Assembly (NCBI GenBank): GCA_965213855.1
Contig: CBDCAA010000007.1
Location: 744,001 to 808,000, forward strand
Length of the DNA stretch: 64,000 nucleotides
Source of the DNA: JBBROS01 sp965213855
Lineage (GTDB): Bacteria; Pseudomonadota; Alphaproteobacteria; Acetobacterales; Acetobacteraceae
Direction of reading: 5' to 3'
The notes below the pieces were generated by a model. That model saw only the letters and a list, made by a program, of their open reading frames with translations, made no database searches and had not been told where the DNA came from. Made by a program: the position numbers and the translations under genes. This document shows, piece by piece, positions 43,087 through 51,821 of the stretch (its first letter is position 1; every line of letters begins with the position of its first letter).

Positions 43087-43416
43087 CTAGACCGTCTCCG
43101 GCTCGTCCAGGTCGGCGCCCCACATCTTCTCCAGCCCGTACAGCGCGCGCGCCTCCGGCTTGAACAGGTGCACGACGATGTCGCCCGCGTCGATCAGCAC
43201 CCAGTCCGAGCCGCCGCTGCCCTCGATCTGCACGCGCTTGATGCCGGCCTCGGCCAGCTTCTCCTCCAGATGCGTCGCCATAGCCGTGATCTGACGGTCC
43301 GCCAGCCCGGTCGCGATCACCATCCGGTCGGTGAACGCCGCCCGCCCGGCCAGGTCGAGCGTGATCACCTCTTCCGCCTTGTCGCCCTCCAGGCTCTCGA
43401 CGATCACCGACTGCAT
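43087..43416 (-). CDS. rsfS: Ribosome silencing factor RsfS (Iojap)
   Basis: A 109-residue factor that binds large-subunit protein L14 and blocks subunit joining in starvation. The domain covers the whole protein: MQSVIVESLEGDKAEEVITL, MVIATGLADRQITAMATHLE and DWVLIDAGDIVVHLFKPEAR. I use the ATG at 43416. The frame is open for another 230 bases upstream and encodes a Lys/Ala/Pro-rich stretch with no ATG, GTG or TTG. An ATC at 43609-43611 preceded by CAGGAG could start an extended form; this is a curiosity and not my preferred start. Confidence 0.92.
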   Translation of the reverse strand: MQSVIVESLEGDKAEEVITLDLAGRAAFTDRMVIATGLADRQITAMATHLEEKLAEAGIKRVQIEGSGGSDWVLIDAGDIVVHLFKPEARALYGLEKMWGADLDEPETV

Positions 43417-43652
43417 GCGGTCCAGCCGGTCCTTCTGCGCGGCTGCGGCCGTGGGCGCCGCAACCGGCTTGCGGCTGCGCGGCCCGGCGGCCGCGGCCTT
43501 CTTGCGCGGCGTCCCGGGCGTCTTGGCTGCTTCGGCCAGCGCCGTGTCGGGCTTCGGCGATCGACGCTTGGCGGGCGGCTTGGCAGGGTCGGACGTCGGC
43601 TTCCTGGCGATGGGGGGACGCTCCTGGTTGGGCGGGCCTGGTTGGCGGGCTT

Positions 43653-44375
43653 CTACGGCCGCGTTGTCGCAAGGACCGGGCCTCGCTGCAACACCAGCGG
43701 TGCGTCCATCGCCGGGAGGTCGCTTGGCCGTGGCCAGGCCAGGCGCGGCTCGCTCTGCCCCAGTTCCCGGATCGCGGTGGCCGATATCGGGTTCTGCTCG
43801 GCCGGCAGGAACGTCCAGGCGGGACTGCCGAGCGCGGCCAGCAGAGGCCCCTCCCGCGATGGCCGCAGCGCGGCACGCAGCCGGTGCGCCGCCTGCCCGG
43901 CCAGGGCGCGCTGGTTGAAGGTCGGCCGCGGCACCACGGCGAACGGCATCGTTGCCGCGATCCCGGTCCAGTGCTGCCATCGCGGCAACTGCACGAGGTT
44001 GTCCGCCCCCATCAGCCATACGAAGCGCGCCCGCGAGAACCGCAGCCGCAGCGCCCGCAGCGTGTCGTAGGTGAACCGGGTATGCAGCCGCGCCTCGATC
44101 GTCGTCGCCACGATCCGGCGGCCGTCGGCGATGCCGCGCGCGCTGTCCAGCCGGTCCGCCAGCGTCGCCATGCCGTGACTGGCCTTGAGCGGGTTGCCGG
44201 GCGAGACCAGCAGCCAAACCTGGTCCAACCGCAGCCGCTGCAACGCCAGCCGGGCAACGTGCAGGTGCCCGGCATGCGCCGGATTGAACGACCCGCCGAG
44301 CACGCCGATCCGTGTCCGCCGCCGGTCGCCCCAATCCGGGATCGGGTCAGGAACCCGGCCGGTCAGCGCCCGCAT
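43653..44375 (-). CDS. nadD: Nicotinate-mononucleotide adenylyltransferase NadD
   Basis: A 240-residue nucleotidyltransferase that makes nicotinate adenine dinucleotide in NAD synthesis. It has the ATP-binding GVLGGSFNPAHAGHLHVARL, the substrate region FVWLMGADNLVQLPRWQHW and the C-terminal ISATAIREL. The usual order proA-nadD-rsfS is kept, 25 bases downstream of proA. The C-terminal tail of about 25 residues is longer than the minimum. Confidence 0.95.
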   Translation of the reverse strand: MRALTGRVPDPIPDWGDRRRTRIGVLGGSFNPAHAGHLHVARLALQRLRLDQVWLLVSPGNPLKASHGMATLADRLDSARGIADGRRIVATTIEARLHTRFTYDTLRALRLRFSRARFVWLMGADNLVQLPRWQHWTGIAATMPFAVVPRPTFNQRALAGQAAHRLRAALRPSREGPLLAALGSPAWTFLPAEQNPISATAIRELGQSEPRLAWPRPSDLPAMDAPLVLQRGPVLATTRP

Positions 44376-44400
44376 CGGGCCGCCCAGGCCGCAACCGGGG

Positions 44401-45663
44401 TCAGGGGCGCACCTGGCCCGTGCCCGTCACGACGTAGCGGAACGTCGTCAACTGCTCGACCCCCACCGGACCGCGGGCGTGCACCCGCCCGGTCGCGATC
44501 CCGATCTCGGCGCCGAACCCGAACTCCCCGCCGTCGCAGAACTGCGTGCTCGCGTTCCACAGCGCGACCGCGCTGCCCACCCGCTCCAGAAAGCGCTGCG
44601 CCGCCACCGGATCCTCGGTGACGATCGCCTCGGTATGGGCGCTGCCGAAGCGGGCGATATGCGCCAGCGCCGCGTCCACGCCGTCCACCACCGCGATCGA
44701 CAGCTTGGCCGACAGCCATTCGGTCGCGAAATCCTCCTCGCTCGCTGCCGGCAACCCGGGCACGATGGCGCGCGCCCGCGCATCGGCCACGAACTGGCAC
44801 CCGAGCGCCGCAAGCGCGTCCACCAACCCCGGCAGCTGCGCCGCGGCGCATCCGGCGTCGATCAGGAGCGTCTCCGTCGCGCCGCACACGCCGGTTCGCC
44901 GCATCTTGGCGTTCGCCAGGATCGCGCGCGCCATCGCGGGGTCAGCCGCGGCATGGACATAGGTGTGACAAAGCCCCTCGGCATGCGCCAAGACGGGCAC
45001 CCGCGCCTCCCGCTGCACCCGTTCCACCAGGGCCCGGCCGCCGCGCGGGATCATGAGGTCGATCAGCCCGGCCGCCCCGAGCATCGCGGCGACGTAGCCC
45101 CGGTCGGCCCCCGGCGCCGCCTGCACCGCATCCTCCGGCAGCCCCGCGCCGCGCAGCCCCGCCCGCAGCATGCCCAAGATCGCCGCCGCCGAACTCGCGC
45201 TGTCAGAGCCGCCGCGCAGGATCACGGCATTGCCAGACTTCAGGCACAGCCCGGCCGCGTCCGCCCCGACGTTGGGCCGGCTCTCGTAAATCATCCCGAT
45301 CACCCCGATCGGCGCGGCGACGCGGCGGAACTGCAGCCCGTTCGGCTGGGTCCAGGCTGCCAGCGTCCGCGCCAGCGGGTCCGGCAGGTGGGCGATCGCC
45401 TCCAGCCCGGCGGCCACCGCCTCCAGCCGGTCGGGCGTCAGCAGCAGCCGGTCGCGGAACGCGCCGCTTCCCTGGAAAGCGGCGACATCCCGGTCGTTCG
45501 CCGCCAGCACGGCCGGCGCACCGGCACGAAGCGCCGCGGCCATGCCCATCAAGCCGAGGTTGCGTGTCGCATCCGGCGTGGTGGCCAGCACCGCGGAGGC
45601 GTCCCGCGCCCGGCGCCCGGCGTCGCGCACCCAGGCGGCGCAGCTGTCGGCTTCGTTGTTCAT
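44401..45663 (-). CDS. proA: Gamma-glutamyl phosphate reductase ProA
   Basis: A 420-residue aldehyde-dehydrogenase-fold enzyme that reduces gamma-glutamyl phosphate with NADPH in proline synthesis. Visible residues include IGMIYESRPNVGADAAGLCL, LKSGNAVILRGGSDS, VPVLAHAEGLCHTYV and the catalytic Cys in TGVCGATETLLID. I use the ATG at 45663, which gives the ordinary length; a GTG at 45684 in the same frame is possible. No proB is visible nearby. Confidence 0.95.
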   Translation of the reverse strand: MNNEADSCAAWVRDAGRRARDASAVLATTPDATRNLGLMGMAAALRAGAPAVLAANDRDVAAFQGSGAFRDRLLLTPDRLEAVAAGLEAIAHLPDPLARTLAAWTQPNGLQFRRVAAPIGVIGMIYESRPNVGADAAGLCLKSGNAVILRGGSDSASSAAAILGMLRAGLRGAGLPEDAVQAAPGADRGYVAAMLGAAGLIDLMIPRGGRALVERVQREARVPVLAHAEGLCHTYVHAAADPAMARAILANAKMRRTGVCGATETLLIDAGCAAAQLPGLVDALAALGCQFVADARARAIVPGLPAASEEDFATEWLSAKLSIAVVDGVDAALAHIARFGSAHTEAIVTEDPVAAQRFLERVGSAVALWNASTQFCDGGEFGFGAEIGIATGRVHARGPVGVEQLTTFRYVVTGTGQVRP

Positions 45664-45713
45664 CCCACGCCATCTTGCCGTCACACAACGCGCCGCGCCA
45701 GGGGGCGCGGTGG

Positions 45714-46394
45714 CTAAGTGAGAAGCCCCTCCTGCCGGAAGCTGAACCAGCGCCCGCCGCCGCCGCCGCCGATGATGACGTGGTCGTGCACAACGACCCC
45801 CAGCAGACGCGCCGCTTCGCCGATCGCCCGTGTCATCGCGACATCGTCGGGGGACGGCGCCGGGTCGCCGCTCGGGTGGTTGTGGACCAGGATCAGGGCG
45901 GTCGCGTGCAGCTCCAGCGCGCGCTTGACGACCTCGCGCGGATAGACCGGGGTGTGATTCACGGTCCCTCGGGACTGCGCCTCATCGGCCAGCAGCCGGT
46001 TGCGGTTGTCGAAGAACAGGATGCGGAACTGCTCGACCCGCTCGCGCCCCAGCACGACGCCGAGGTAATCCATCAGCTTCGCCCAGTCGTCCAGCACCGG
46101 CCGTTTCGGCACCTCGGCGCGGGCCAGCCGCAATGCCGCCGCCTGGATCGTCTTCAGCGCCGCAATCCCTGCATCACCCAGGCCATCCACCGCGCGCAGG
46201 TCCGCCACAGGCGCGCTGATGGCGCCGGCGAAGCTGCCGAACCGTGACAGCAGGGCGCGGGCGATCGGCTTCGTGTCGCGCCGCGGCAACGCCAGGAACA
46301 GCATCATCTCCAGCAGCTCGTGGTCCGCCACCGCGTTCGGCCCAGCCGCCAGCAGGCGCGCCCGCAACCGGGCGCGATGCCCCTCCGCGCTCAT
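45714..46394 (-). CDS. radC: RadC family (JAB-domain) protein
   Basis: A 226-residue protein with an N-terminal helix-hairpin-helix part (DHELLEMMLFLALPRRDTKP and LRAVDGLGDAGIAALKTI) and a C-terminal JAB metal-binding domain (RGTVNHTPVYPREVVKRALE, LILVHNHPSGDPAPSPDD). Once linked to DNA repair, its molecular role is still unclear. The frame opens at a TTG at 46505 inside the thioesterase gene; I prefer the ATG at 46394 (MSAEGHRARLR), which fits the family start, although no strong ribosome site precedes it. Confidence 0.9.
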   Translation of the reverse strand: MSAEGHRARLRARLLAAGPNAVADHELLEMMLFLALPRRDTKPIARALLSRFGSFAGAISAPVADLRAVDGLGDAGIAALKTIQAAALRLARAEVPKRPVLDDWAKLMDYLGVVLGRERVEQFRILFFDNRNRLLADEAQSRGTVNHTPVYPREVVKRALELHATALILVHNHPSGDPAPSPDDVAMTRAIGEAARLLGVVVHDHVIIGGGGGGRWFSFRQEGLLT

Positions 46395-46465
46395 GGGCGA
46401 CGGCGCGCGGTCGGCGGCCGGGGATGGCGCTCCGACAACACCCAAGAGGTCGTCGGAGCGGTCGC

Positions 46466-46894
46466 TCAAGCGGGCGCCATCCAGCGCGCGAGGCTGTCCC
46501 GCCAAGGATCGATCGCGACCGCCTTGCGGGCGACCCGGTCCATGACGACCAGGACGGTCACCGCCTTGCCCGCCAACACGCTACCCGAGACCAAATGCTG
46601 GTGCAGCTGGAACGAGCGGCCGCCGAGGCGGGTGACCTCGCTCTCGATCCGCACCTCCCCGGGCCAGGCCATCTCGGCCACGAAGTCCAACTCCATACGC
46701 ACGATCACGACCGCATGCGCCTGGCCGCCGACCGGCAGCCCGGCCTCCTCCATCAGCTCCGCCCGGCCCTGCTCCAGCATCACCGCGAACACCGCATTGT
46801 TCACGTGGCCGAGCTTGTCGGTATCGTTGAACCGGATCCGGTGCGTCGTCAGATGGACGTGCGCCTTTGCCGGCTCCTCGCCCACCTCATCCAT
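46466..46894 (-). CDS. Acyl-CoA thioesterase, 4-hydroxybenzoyl-CoA type (hotdog fold)
   Basis: A 142-residue single hotdog-fold protein. RIRFNDTDKLGHVNNAVFAV carries the catalytic Asp and following helix of the 4HBT/YbgC class, which hydrolyses acyl-CoA thioesters. The tail has VEVR-like strands typical of the fold. Its ATG at 46894 lies 8 bases inside the map stop region, so it is translationally coupled to map. The physiological acyl-CoA is unknown. Confidence 0.88.
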   Translation of the reverse strand: MDEVGEEPAKAHVHLTTHRIRFNDTDKLGHVNNAVFAVMLEQGRAELMEEAGLPVGGQAHAVVIVRMELDFVAEMAWPGEVRIESEVTRLGGRSFQLHQHLVSGSVLAGKAVTVLVVMDRVARKAVAIDPWRDSLARWMAPA

Positions 46895-47687
46895 AGGGCG
46901 GTCGATCGAGCCCGGCGGGCGAGTAGGTGAACACCTCGCACCCCTCCTCCGTCACGCCCACCATGTGTTCGAACTGCGCCGACAGTGTCCGGTCGCGCGT
47001 CACCGCCGTCCAGCCATCCTCGAGCACCTTCACCTCCGGCCGTCCGGCATTCACCATCGGCTCGACGGTGAAGAACATCCCCGGCCGAAGCACCGGCCCC
47101 TCGCCGAGCTTGCCGAAATGCAGGATGTTCGGCGCCTCGTGGAATCGCCGGCCGATGCCATGGCCGCAGAAGTCCCGCACGACGCTGAACCGGTTGCCCT
47201 CGACGAAGCTCTGGATCGCATGGCCGATGTCGCCCAGCGTGGCGCCAGGGCGCACGGCGGCCACCCCCCGCATCAGCGCCTCGTACGTCACGTCCATCAG
47301 CCGCGCGCTCTTGGTCGACGGCGTGCCCGCCACGTACATCCGGCTGCTGTCGCCATGCCAGCCCTCCAGGATGACCGTCACGTCGATGTTGAGGATGTCG
47401 CCATCGATCAGCCGCCGGTCGCCGGGGATGCCGTGGCAGACCACGTGGTTGATGCTCGTGCAGATCGACTTCGGGAACCCGCGGTAGTTCAGCGGCGCCG
47501 GCACGCCGCCATGCTCGCGCATGAAGTCGTGGCAGAGCTTGTCCAGGGTCGCGGTGGTGACGCCCGGGCGCACATGCGGGACGATCATGTCCAGCGCCGC
47601 CGCGGCCAGGCGCCCCGCGGCCCGCATGCCCGCGAAATCCTCCGGCGTATGGATCGTGATCCGTCTCGAGTCGCCGCCGCCGTCCAT
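46887..47687 (-). CDS. map: Methionine aminopeptidase type I
   Basis: A 266-residue enzyme that removes the initiator Met from new proteins. Metal ligands and substrate residues are seen in ICTSINHVVCHGIPGDRRL, DGDILNIDVTVILEGWHGDS, DFCGHGIGRRFHEAPNILHF, MFFTVEPMVNAG and AQFEHMVGVTEEG, which give the His, two Asp, His and two Glu expected. The ATG at 47687 gives MDGGGDSRRITIHTPEDF, a normal N-terminus. It leads the map-thioesterase-radC set. Confidence 0.96.
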   Translation of the reverse strand: MDGGGDSRRITIHTPEDFAGMRAAGRLAAAALDMIVPHVRPGVTTATLDKLCHDFMREHGGVPAPLNYRGFPKSICTSINHVVCHGIPGDRRLIDGDILNIDVTVILEGWHGDSSRMYVAGTPSTKSARLMDVTYEALMRGVAAVRPGATLGDIGHAIQSFVEGNRFSVVRDFCGHGIGRRFHEAPNILHFGKLGEGPVLRPGMFFTVEPMVNAGRPEVKVLEDGWTAVTRDRTLSAQFEHMVGVTEEGCEVFTYSPAGLDRPPYG

Positions 47688-47793
47688 CGGTCCTTGGAAT
47701 CCTCTTGCCCAGCGTCAAACTACCAACGTGAAAGATGCGTAGCACGCGGCGGCGGCGCAAGGCCGTTCGCACAGACATGGACAGGCGACACCT

Positions 47794-48456
47794 ATGCCCG
47801 AACTGAAGGCGGCCATCATCCCCGTCACCCCGCTGCAGCAGAATTGCACCCTGGTCTGGGACGACGAGACCAAGGCCGCCTTCGTGGTCGACCCCGGCGG
47901 CGACGTCCCGGACATCCTCGGCGCCATCGCCGAACTCGGCCTGCACGTCGAGCGCATCCTGCTGACCCATGGCCATATCGACCACGCCGGGGGTGCCGCG
48001 GAGTTGCGCGAGGCGCTGGCCGGCACCCCGCTCCATGGCCCCGACGAGCGCGACGCCTTCCTGCTCGACGACCTCGCCGCCGCCGGGGCCCGCTTCGGCA
48101 TTGCCGGCGCGCGCGCCGTCCGCCCCGACGCGTGGCTACACGAGGGCGACACCGTCGCCCTCGGCCCGCACCGTTTCGACGTTCTGCATTGCCCCGGCCA
48201 CACGCCCGGGCACGTCGTCTTCGTCAACCACGACCGCCGCCTCGCCCTTGTCGGTGACGTGCTGTTCCAGGGCTCGGTCGGCCGCACCGATTTCCAGCCC
48301 TACGGCGACACCCAGGCGTTGCTCCGCTCCATCCGCGACAAGCTCATGCCGTTGCCCGACGACATGCAGTTCCTCTGCGGCCACGGCCCTGCCAGCACCA
48401 TCGGCGCCGAACGCCGCACCAACCCGTACGTCGCCGAAGCGCTCCGGCTGGCCTGA
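47794..48456 (+). CDS. MBL-fold metallo-hydrolase (glyoxalase II-like)
   Basis: A 220-residue single-domain metallo-beta-lactamase-fold hydrolase. The zinc motif is LLTHGHIDHAGG. HCPGHTPGHVVFV, LVGDVLFQGSVGRTDF and LCGHGPASTIGAERRTNPYV supply the remaining ligands. It resembles the short YcbL/GloB-type proteins that act on thioesters such as S-lactoylglutathione, but lacks the full-length substrate domain of GloB, so the substrate is uncertain. Confidence 0.9.
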   Translation: MPELKAAIIPVTPLQQNCTLVWDDETKAAFVVDPGGDVPDILGAIAELGLHVERILLTHGHIDHAGGAAELREALAGTPLHGPDERDAFLLDDLAAAGARFGIAGARAVRPDAWLHEGDTVALGPHRFDVLHCPGHTPGHVVFVNHDRRLALVGDVLFQGSVGRTDFQPYGDTQALLRSIRDKLMPLPDDMQFLCGHGPASTIGAERRTNPYVAEALRLA

Positions 48457-48507
48457 GACCAGCCTTCTCCGGTCCTCTCCCAAGGCAGGGGGCGCGAGAA
48501 CAGAGGT

Positions 48508-50115
48508 TCAAGCGTCCGCGTTGTAGTCCACCTCGTACGACCGCACCCCCTCCTGCTGGCGCGGCCGAAGCGCGTAGTGCTTCTTCATCGCCCAGATGTT
48601 CACCTGATGATGCAGCGGGATGAAGCCTTCCTCGGCCGCCGTCATCTTCTCCGCCCTCACGTACAGCGCCTCGCGCTTGGCCGCGTCGAACGTCGCCAGG
48701 CTCTCCTCGATCACCGCATCGATGTCGGCCCGCGCGAAGTGCGAGGCCTTGAACACCGCGCCGCGGCCTTTCTCGGGGTTCGACGACGCGCAGATCTGGA
48801 TCAAGCTGCTGCTTGCCTCGCCCGTGTCGCTCGCCCAGCCCTGCAGGCTGATCGTGTACAGGTCGCGCGCGATCTCGCTGAAGAACATGCTCGCCGGCTT
48901 GGTCTCGACCGCGGTCTTCACCCCGATCCGCGTCCACATCTGCGCAATCGCCTCGACGATCTGGCTGTCGTTGACATACCGGTCGTTCGGCCCGTGCAAG
49001 GTCAACTGGAAGCCCTGCGGATACCCGGCCTCCGCCAGCAGCGCCTTCGCCTTGGCCGGGTCATACGGGTCCGGCTTCAAGTCCGGCGTGTAGCCTACGG
49101 CACCCTCGGGCAGCAGCTGGCCGGCCGGCGCCGCGAACCCGTCCATGATTTGCGACTTGATGCCGTTCCGATTGATCGCCATCGACAGCGCCTGCCGGAC
49201 TTTCAACTCCTTCAGTGGATTCTTGGCCAGCGGCGCCCCGGACGTGTCCCTCGCGAACGGCGTCGGCTCGCGCTCGGTATCCAGCGACAGGTAGATCAGC
49301 CGCTGCCCGGCCGGTGAGACGATCGTCAGCTTCGGGTCCTTCTGCAGCAGGCCCACGTCGCGCGTGCTGACCTGGTCGATGATGTCGACGTCCCCGGCCT
49401 GCAGGGCCGCCGTGCGCGAGGCGCCGTTGCTGATCAACCGGTAGTTCACGGTGTCCCAGTAGGGCTTCGGCCCCCAGAACCGGTCGTTCCGCTTGAACAC
49501 GATCTTGTCGCCCAGCAGCACGCTTTCGAGCACGTATGGGCCGGTGCCGATCGCCGCCTTGCCCGAATTGTAGTCGGCCGTGACGGCGCCCTGCCCGTGC
49601 TTGCGGCCGATCATCTGCACCCCCATCAGCAGGAAGGGCAGCACCGGCTCGGGCGCGCGGGTATGCATGCGGATCGTGAGCGGGTCCACGATCTCGAGGC
49701 GCTCGACCGGCTTGGTCGCCTGCGTGAACGGCGACGGGCTGTTCAGCACCTGCGGCACCCGCTCGAACGTGAACACCACGTCGTCGGCGGTGAACGGCGT
49801 GCCGTCGCTGAACACCACGTCGGGGCGCAGCTTGAACTCCCACGTATGGTCGTCGATCGCCGTCCAGCTCAGCGCGAGCGCCGGCTCGGGGTTGAAGCTG
49901 GGGCCGGCCGTCATCAGCCCATTGAACAGGTGATACGCCACGACGTTGTTCGGCGTCAGGTTGTGGTAGTGCGGATCGATCGACGTGAAAGCGCCGCCGG
50001 TCCCAACGTTCAACACTTTCGGCCCGGCTGCAGACCCTTGAGCTTGGGCGCGATGGGCCAGCGCGGCGGCGGCGGCGAGGGCGGCGAACGAACGCCGGGC
50101 GATCGGAAGGGGCAT
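48508..50115 (-). CDS. ABC transporter substrate-binding protein, peptide/oligosaccharide type (SBP_bac_5)
   Basis: A 535-residue periplasmic binding protein with a signal peptide (MPLPIARRSFAALAAAAALA). Family landmarks are LNVGTGGAFTSIDPHYHN, YHLFNGLMTAGPSFNPEPAL, WEFKLRPDVVFSDGTPFTAD, IGTGPYVLESVLLGDKIVFK and VRQALSMAINRNGI. It would bind peptides, opines or glycosides and pass them to a DppBC-type channel. No channel genes adjoin it; a permease of the matching class is at the left edge of the window. The ATG at 50115 has a CGGAG site about 8 bases upstream. Confidence 0.93.
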   Translation of the reverse strand: MPLPIARRSFAALAAAAALAHRAQAQGSAAGPKVLNVGTGGAFTSIDPHYHNLTPNNVVAYHLFNGLMTAGPSFNPEPALALSWTAIDDHTWEFKLRPDVVFSDGTPFTADDVVFTFERVPQVLNSPSPFTQATKPVERLEIVDPLTIRMHTRAPEPVLPFLLMGVQMIGRKHGQGAVTADYNSGKAAIGTGPYVLESVLLGDKIVFKRNDRFWGPKPYWDTVNYRLISNGASRTAALQAGDVDIIDQVSTRDVGLLQKDPKLTIVSPAGQRLIYLSLDTEREPTPFARDTSGAPLAKNPLKELKVRQALSMAINRNGIKSQIMDGFAAPAGQLLPEGAVGYTPDLKPDPYDPAKAKALLAEAGYPQGFQLTLHGPNDRYVNDSQIVEAIAQMWTRIGVKTAVETKPASMFFSEIARDLYTISLQGWASDTGEASSSLIQICASSNPEKGRGAVFKASHFARADIDAVIEESLATFDAAKREALYVRAEKMTAAEEGFIPLHHQVNIWAMKKHYALRPRQQEGVRSYEVDYNADA

Positions 50116-50313
50116 GGCAAGCTCCGTTGCAGGCGACGCGACAATTCCAGGTCGCGCCAGCAGGTTCAAGCCGTCGTATCGGGGCGGCGTCCGCCCGGCC
50201 CTGCATGTTCCGGGCCAGGGTCGCCGCACCCGCCTGTCATCGAAGCTTCACGCCGGCCCGGGTCGGCACCGGGCGGCCGCTCGGCTATGCCGGTTCGGTT
50301 GGACGGAGGACGC

Positions 50314-50913
50314 ATGAGCGGACGTGATCTCTCGGACAGCCTGCGTCCCGCGAGCCAGCATGGCTCGGCCGCCGCATTGTTCCTGCGCCGCTGGATCGCC
50401 AACCCGCTGCAGATGGGCTCCATCATCCCGAGCGCGCCGGCACTCTGCCAGCGCGTCGTCGCGCAGGTCCGGCGGGCCGCGGACGAGATCGTCGTCGAGC
50501 TTGGCGCCGGCACCGGGGTCATTACCCGTGCATTGCTGCAAGCCGGCATCCCGGCCGAGCGGATCGTCGTGGTCGAGATCGTGCCTGACATGGCCCGGCA
50601 TCTCGCCGCGACCCTGCCCGGCGTCCAGGTCATCGAGGGCGACGCCCGCGCGCTGGCCGGCCTGCTGCCGCGCGGCCTGGGCCGGGTTGGCACCGTCGTG
50701 TGCGGCATCCCCCTCGTGCTGCTGCCAGTGCCGGAGCAGCGGCGATTCATCGACGCGATGGCCGCCGTCGCCCCCGGGCGCGGGTTCCTGCACTACAGCT
50801 ACTGTGTCACCTCGCCGCTCCCGGCCCGCCGCCACGGTCTGATCGCCCGGCGCGAGGCCTGGACACCGCTCAACCTCCCGCCAGCGAGCGTCTGGCGCTA
50901 CACCCCAGCCTGA
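50314..50913 (+). CDS. Phospholipid N-methyltransferase-like SAM enzyme (PmtA type)
   Basis: A 199-residue class I methyltransferase. The start at 50314 has GGAGG 6 bases upstream. It has the conserved early FLRRWIANPLQMGSIIPSAP and the SAM site EIVVELGAGTGVITRAL, then VVVEIVPDMARHL and a GDARAL motif. This pattern fits the Rhodobacter-type PmtA/rRNA-dimethylase-like group that methylates phosphatidylethanolamine to phosphatidylcholine, common in alphaproteobacteria. Substrate assignment is by likeness only. It precedes the phosphodiesterase-ABC cluster by 80 bases. Confidence 0.75.
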   Translation: MSGRDLSDSLRPASQHGSAAALFLRRWIANPLQMGSIIPSAPALCQRVVAQVRRAADEIVVELGAGTGVITRALLQAGIPAERIVVVEIVPDMARHLAATLPGVQVIEGDARALAGLLPRGLGRVGTVVCGIPLVLLPVPEQRRFIDAMAAVAPGRGFLHYSYCVTSPLPARRHGLIARREAWTPLNLPPASVWRYTPA

Positions 50914-50993
50914 ACGGCAGCGCCTGGCGCTCGACACCAAACCGTCTTCGTTTCATCATCGATCTGTCATCGAGTATCGGTACACGCCCGGCC

Positions 50994-51818
50994 ATGGCCT
51001 TCACCGTCGCCCAAGTCTCAGACCCGCACCTCGGTGCGCGCACCCAGCTGTTCCGCGCCAACTTCGACCGCTTCGTCACGGCGCTCGACGCGGTCCGTCC
51101 CGATTTGGTCGTCGCCAGTGGCGACGTCAGCCTCGATGGCGCCGACCATGGCGAGGACCTGGCGCTCGCCGCCGCCTCGTTCGCCCGAATGCCTGCCCCC
51201 GTGCACGCTGTCCCAGGCAACCACGACGTCGGCGACCACCCCCGCATCGCCCCGCGGCAGCCTGTCACGGACGTCCGGCTCGAACGCTATCGGTCCGCCA
51301 TGGGCCCGGACCGCTGGGTGTTCGACCACGACAACTGGCGGCTGCTTGGGCTCGATAGCCAGATCATGGGTGCACACCTCGAGGAGGCGGACCAGGCCGC
51401 GATGATCGCGGACGCGCTCGCCACCCTGGGCGACCGCCGGCTGGCAGTGTTCATCCATAAGCCGTTCTTCGCCGCGGACCCGGACGAGACGCTGTTCGAC
51501 TACTGGTCCGTCCCGCCCGCCGCGCGCGCGCCGCTCCGCTCGATCATGGCCCACCCCGCCCTCCGCCTCGTCGCGTCCGGCCATCTGCATGTGCACCACG
51601 AGGCGATGCGCGGCCGCGTCCGCTACGCCTGGGCGCCCTCGGCCGCTTTCATCGTCGCCCCGGAGGAACAGGCCGGCCTGCCCGGTGAGCGGCTCTGCGG
51701 CCTATTGGTGCACCGCTTCGGCGACGACACGGTCGAGACCGAACTGCTGCAGCCCCCCGGCATGGACCGTCCGTTCATCCACGATATCCGCGAGTTCACC
51801 TACCCGCCGGCGTCCTGA
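50994..51818 (+). CDS. Metallophosphoesterase, cyclic-nucleotide/glycerophosphodiester type (Icc/GpdQ class)
   Basis: A 274-residue binuclear metallophosphoesterase with the full metal set: QVSDPHLG, VVASGDVSLDG, VPGNHDVGDH, HKPFF and SGHLHVHHEA. The class covers cAMP phosphodiesterases and glycerophosphodiesterases (GpdQ). Its stop is 3 bases from the start of an importer ATPase of the Ugp/Mal type, which makes a role in splitting an imported phosphodiester plausible. This is inference from context. Confidence 0.88.
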   Translation: MAFTVAQVSDPHLGARTQLFRANFDRFVTALDAVRPDLVVASGDVSLDGADHGEDLALAAASFARMPAPVHAVPGNHDVGDHPRIAPRQPVTDVRLERYRSAMGPDRWVFDHDNWRLLGLDSQIMGAHLEEADQAAMIADALATLGDRRLAVFIHKPFFAADPDETLFDYWSVPPAARAPLRSIMAHPALRLVASGHLHVHHEAMRGRVRYAWAPSAAFIVAPEEQAGLPGERLCGLLVHRFGDDTVETELLQPPGMDRPFIHDIREFTYPPAS

Positions 51819-51821
51819 CCC

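Noticed and set aside
48457..48507. Possible terminator between the MBL hydrolase and the convergent binding protein
   Set aside because: Only imperfect C-rich and G-rich stretches were found, with no convincing stem.
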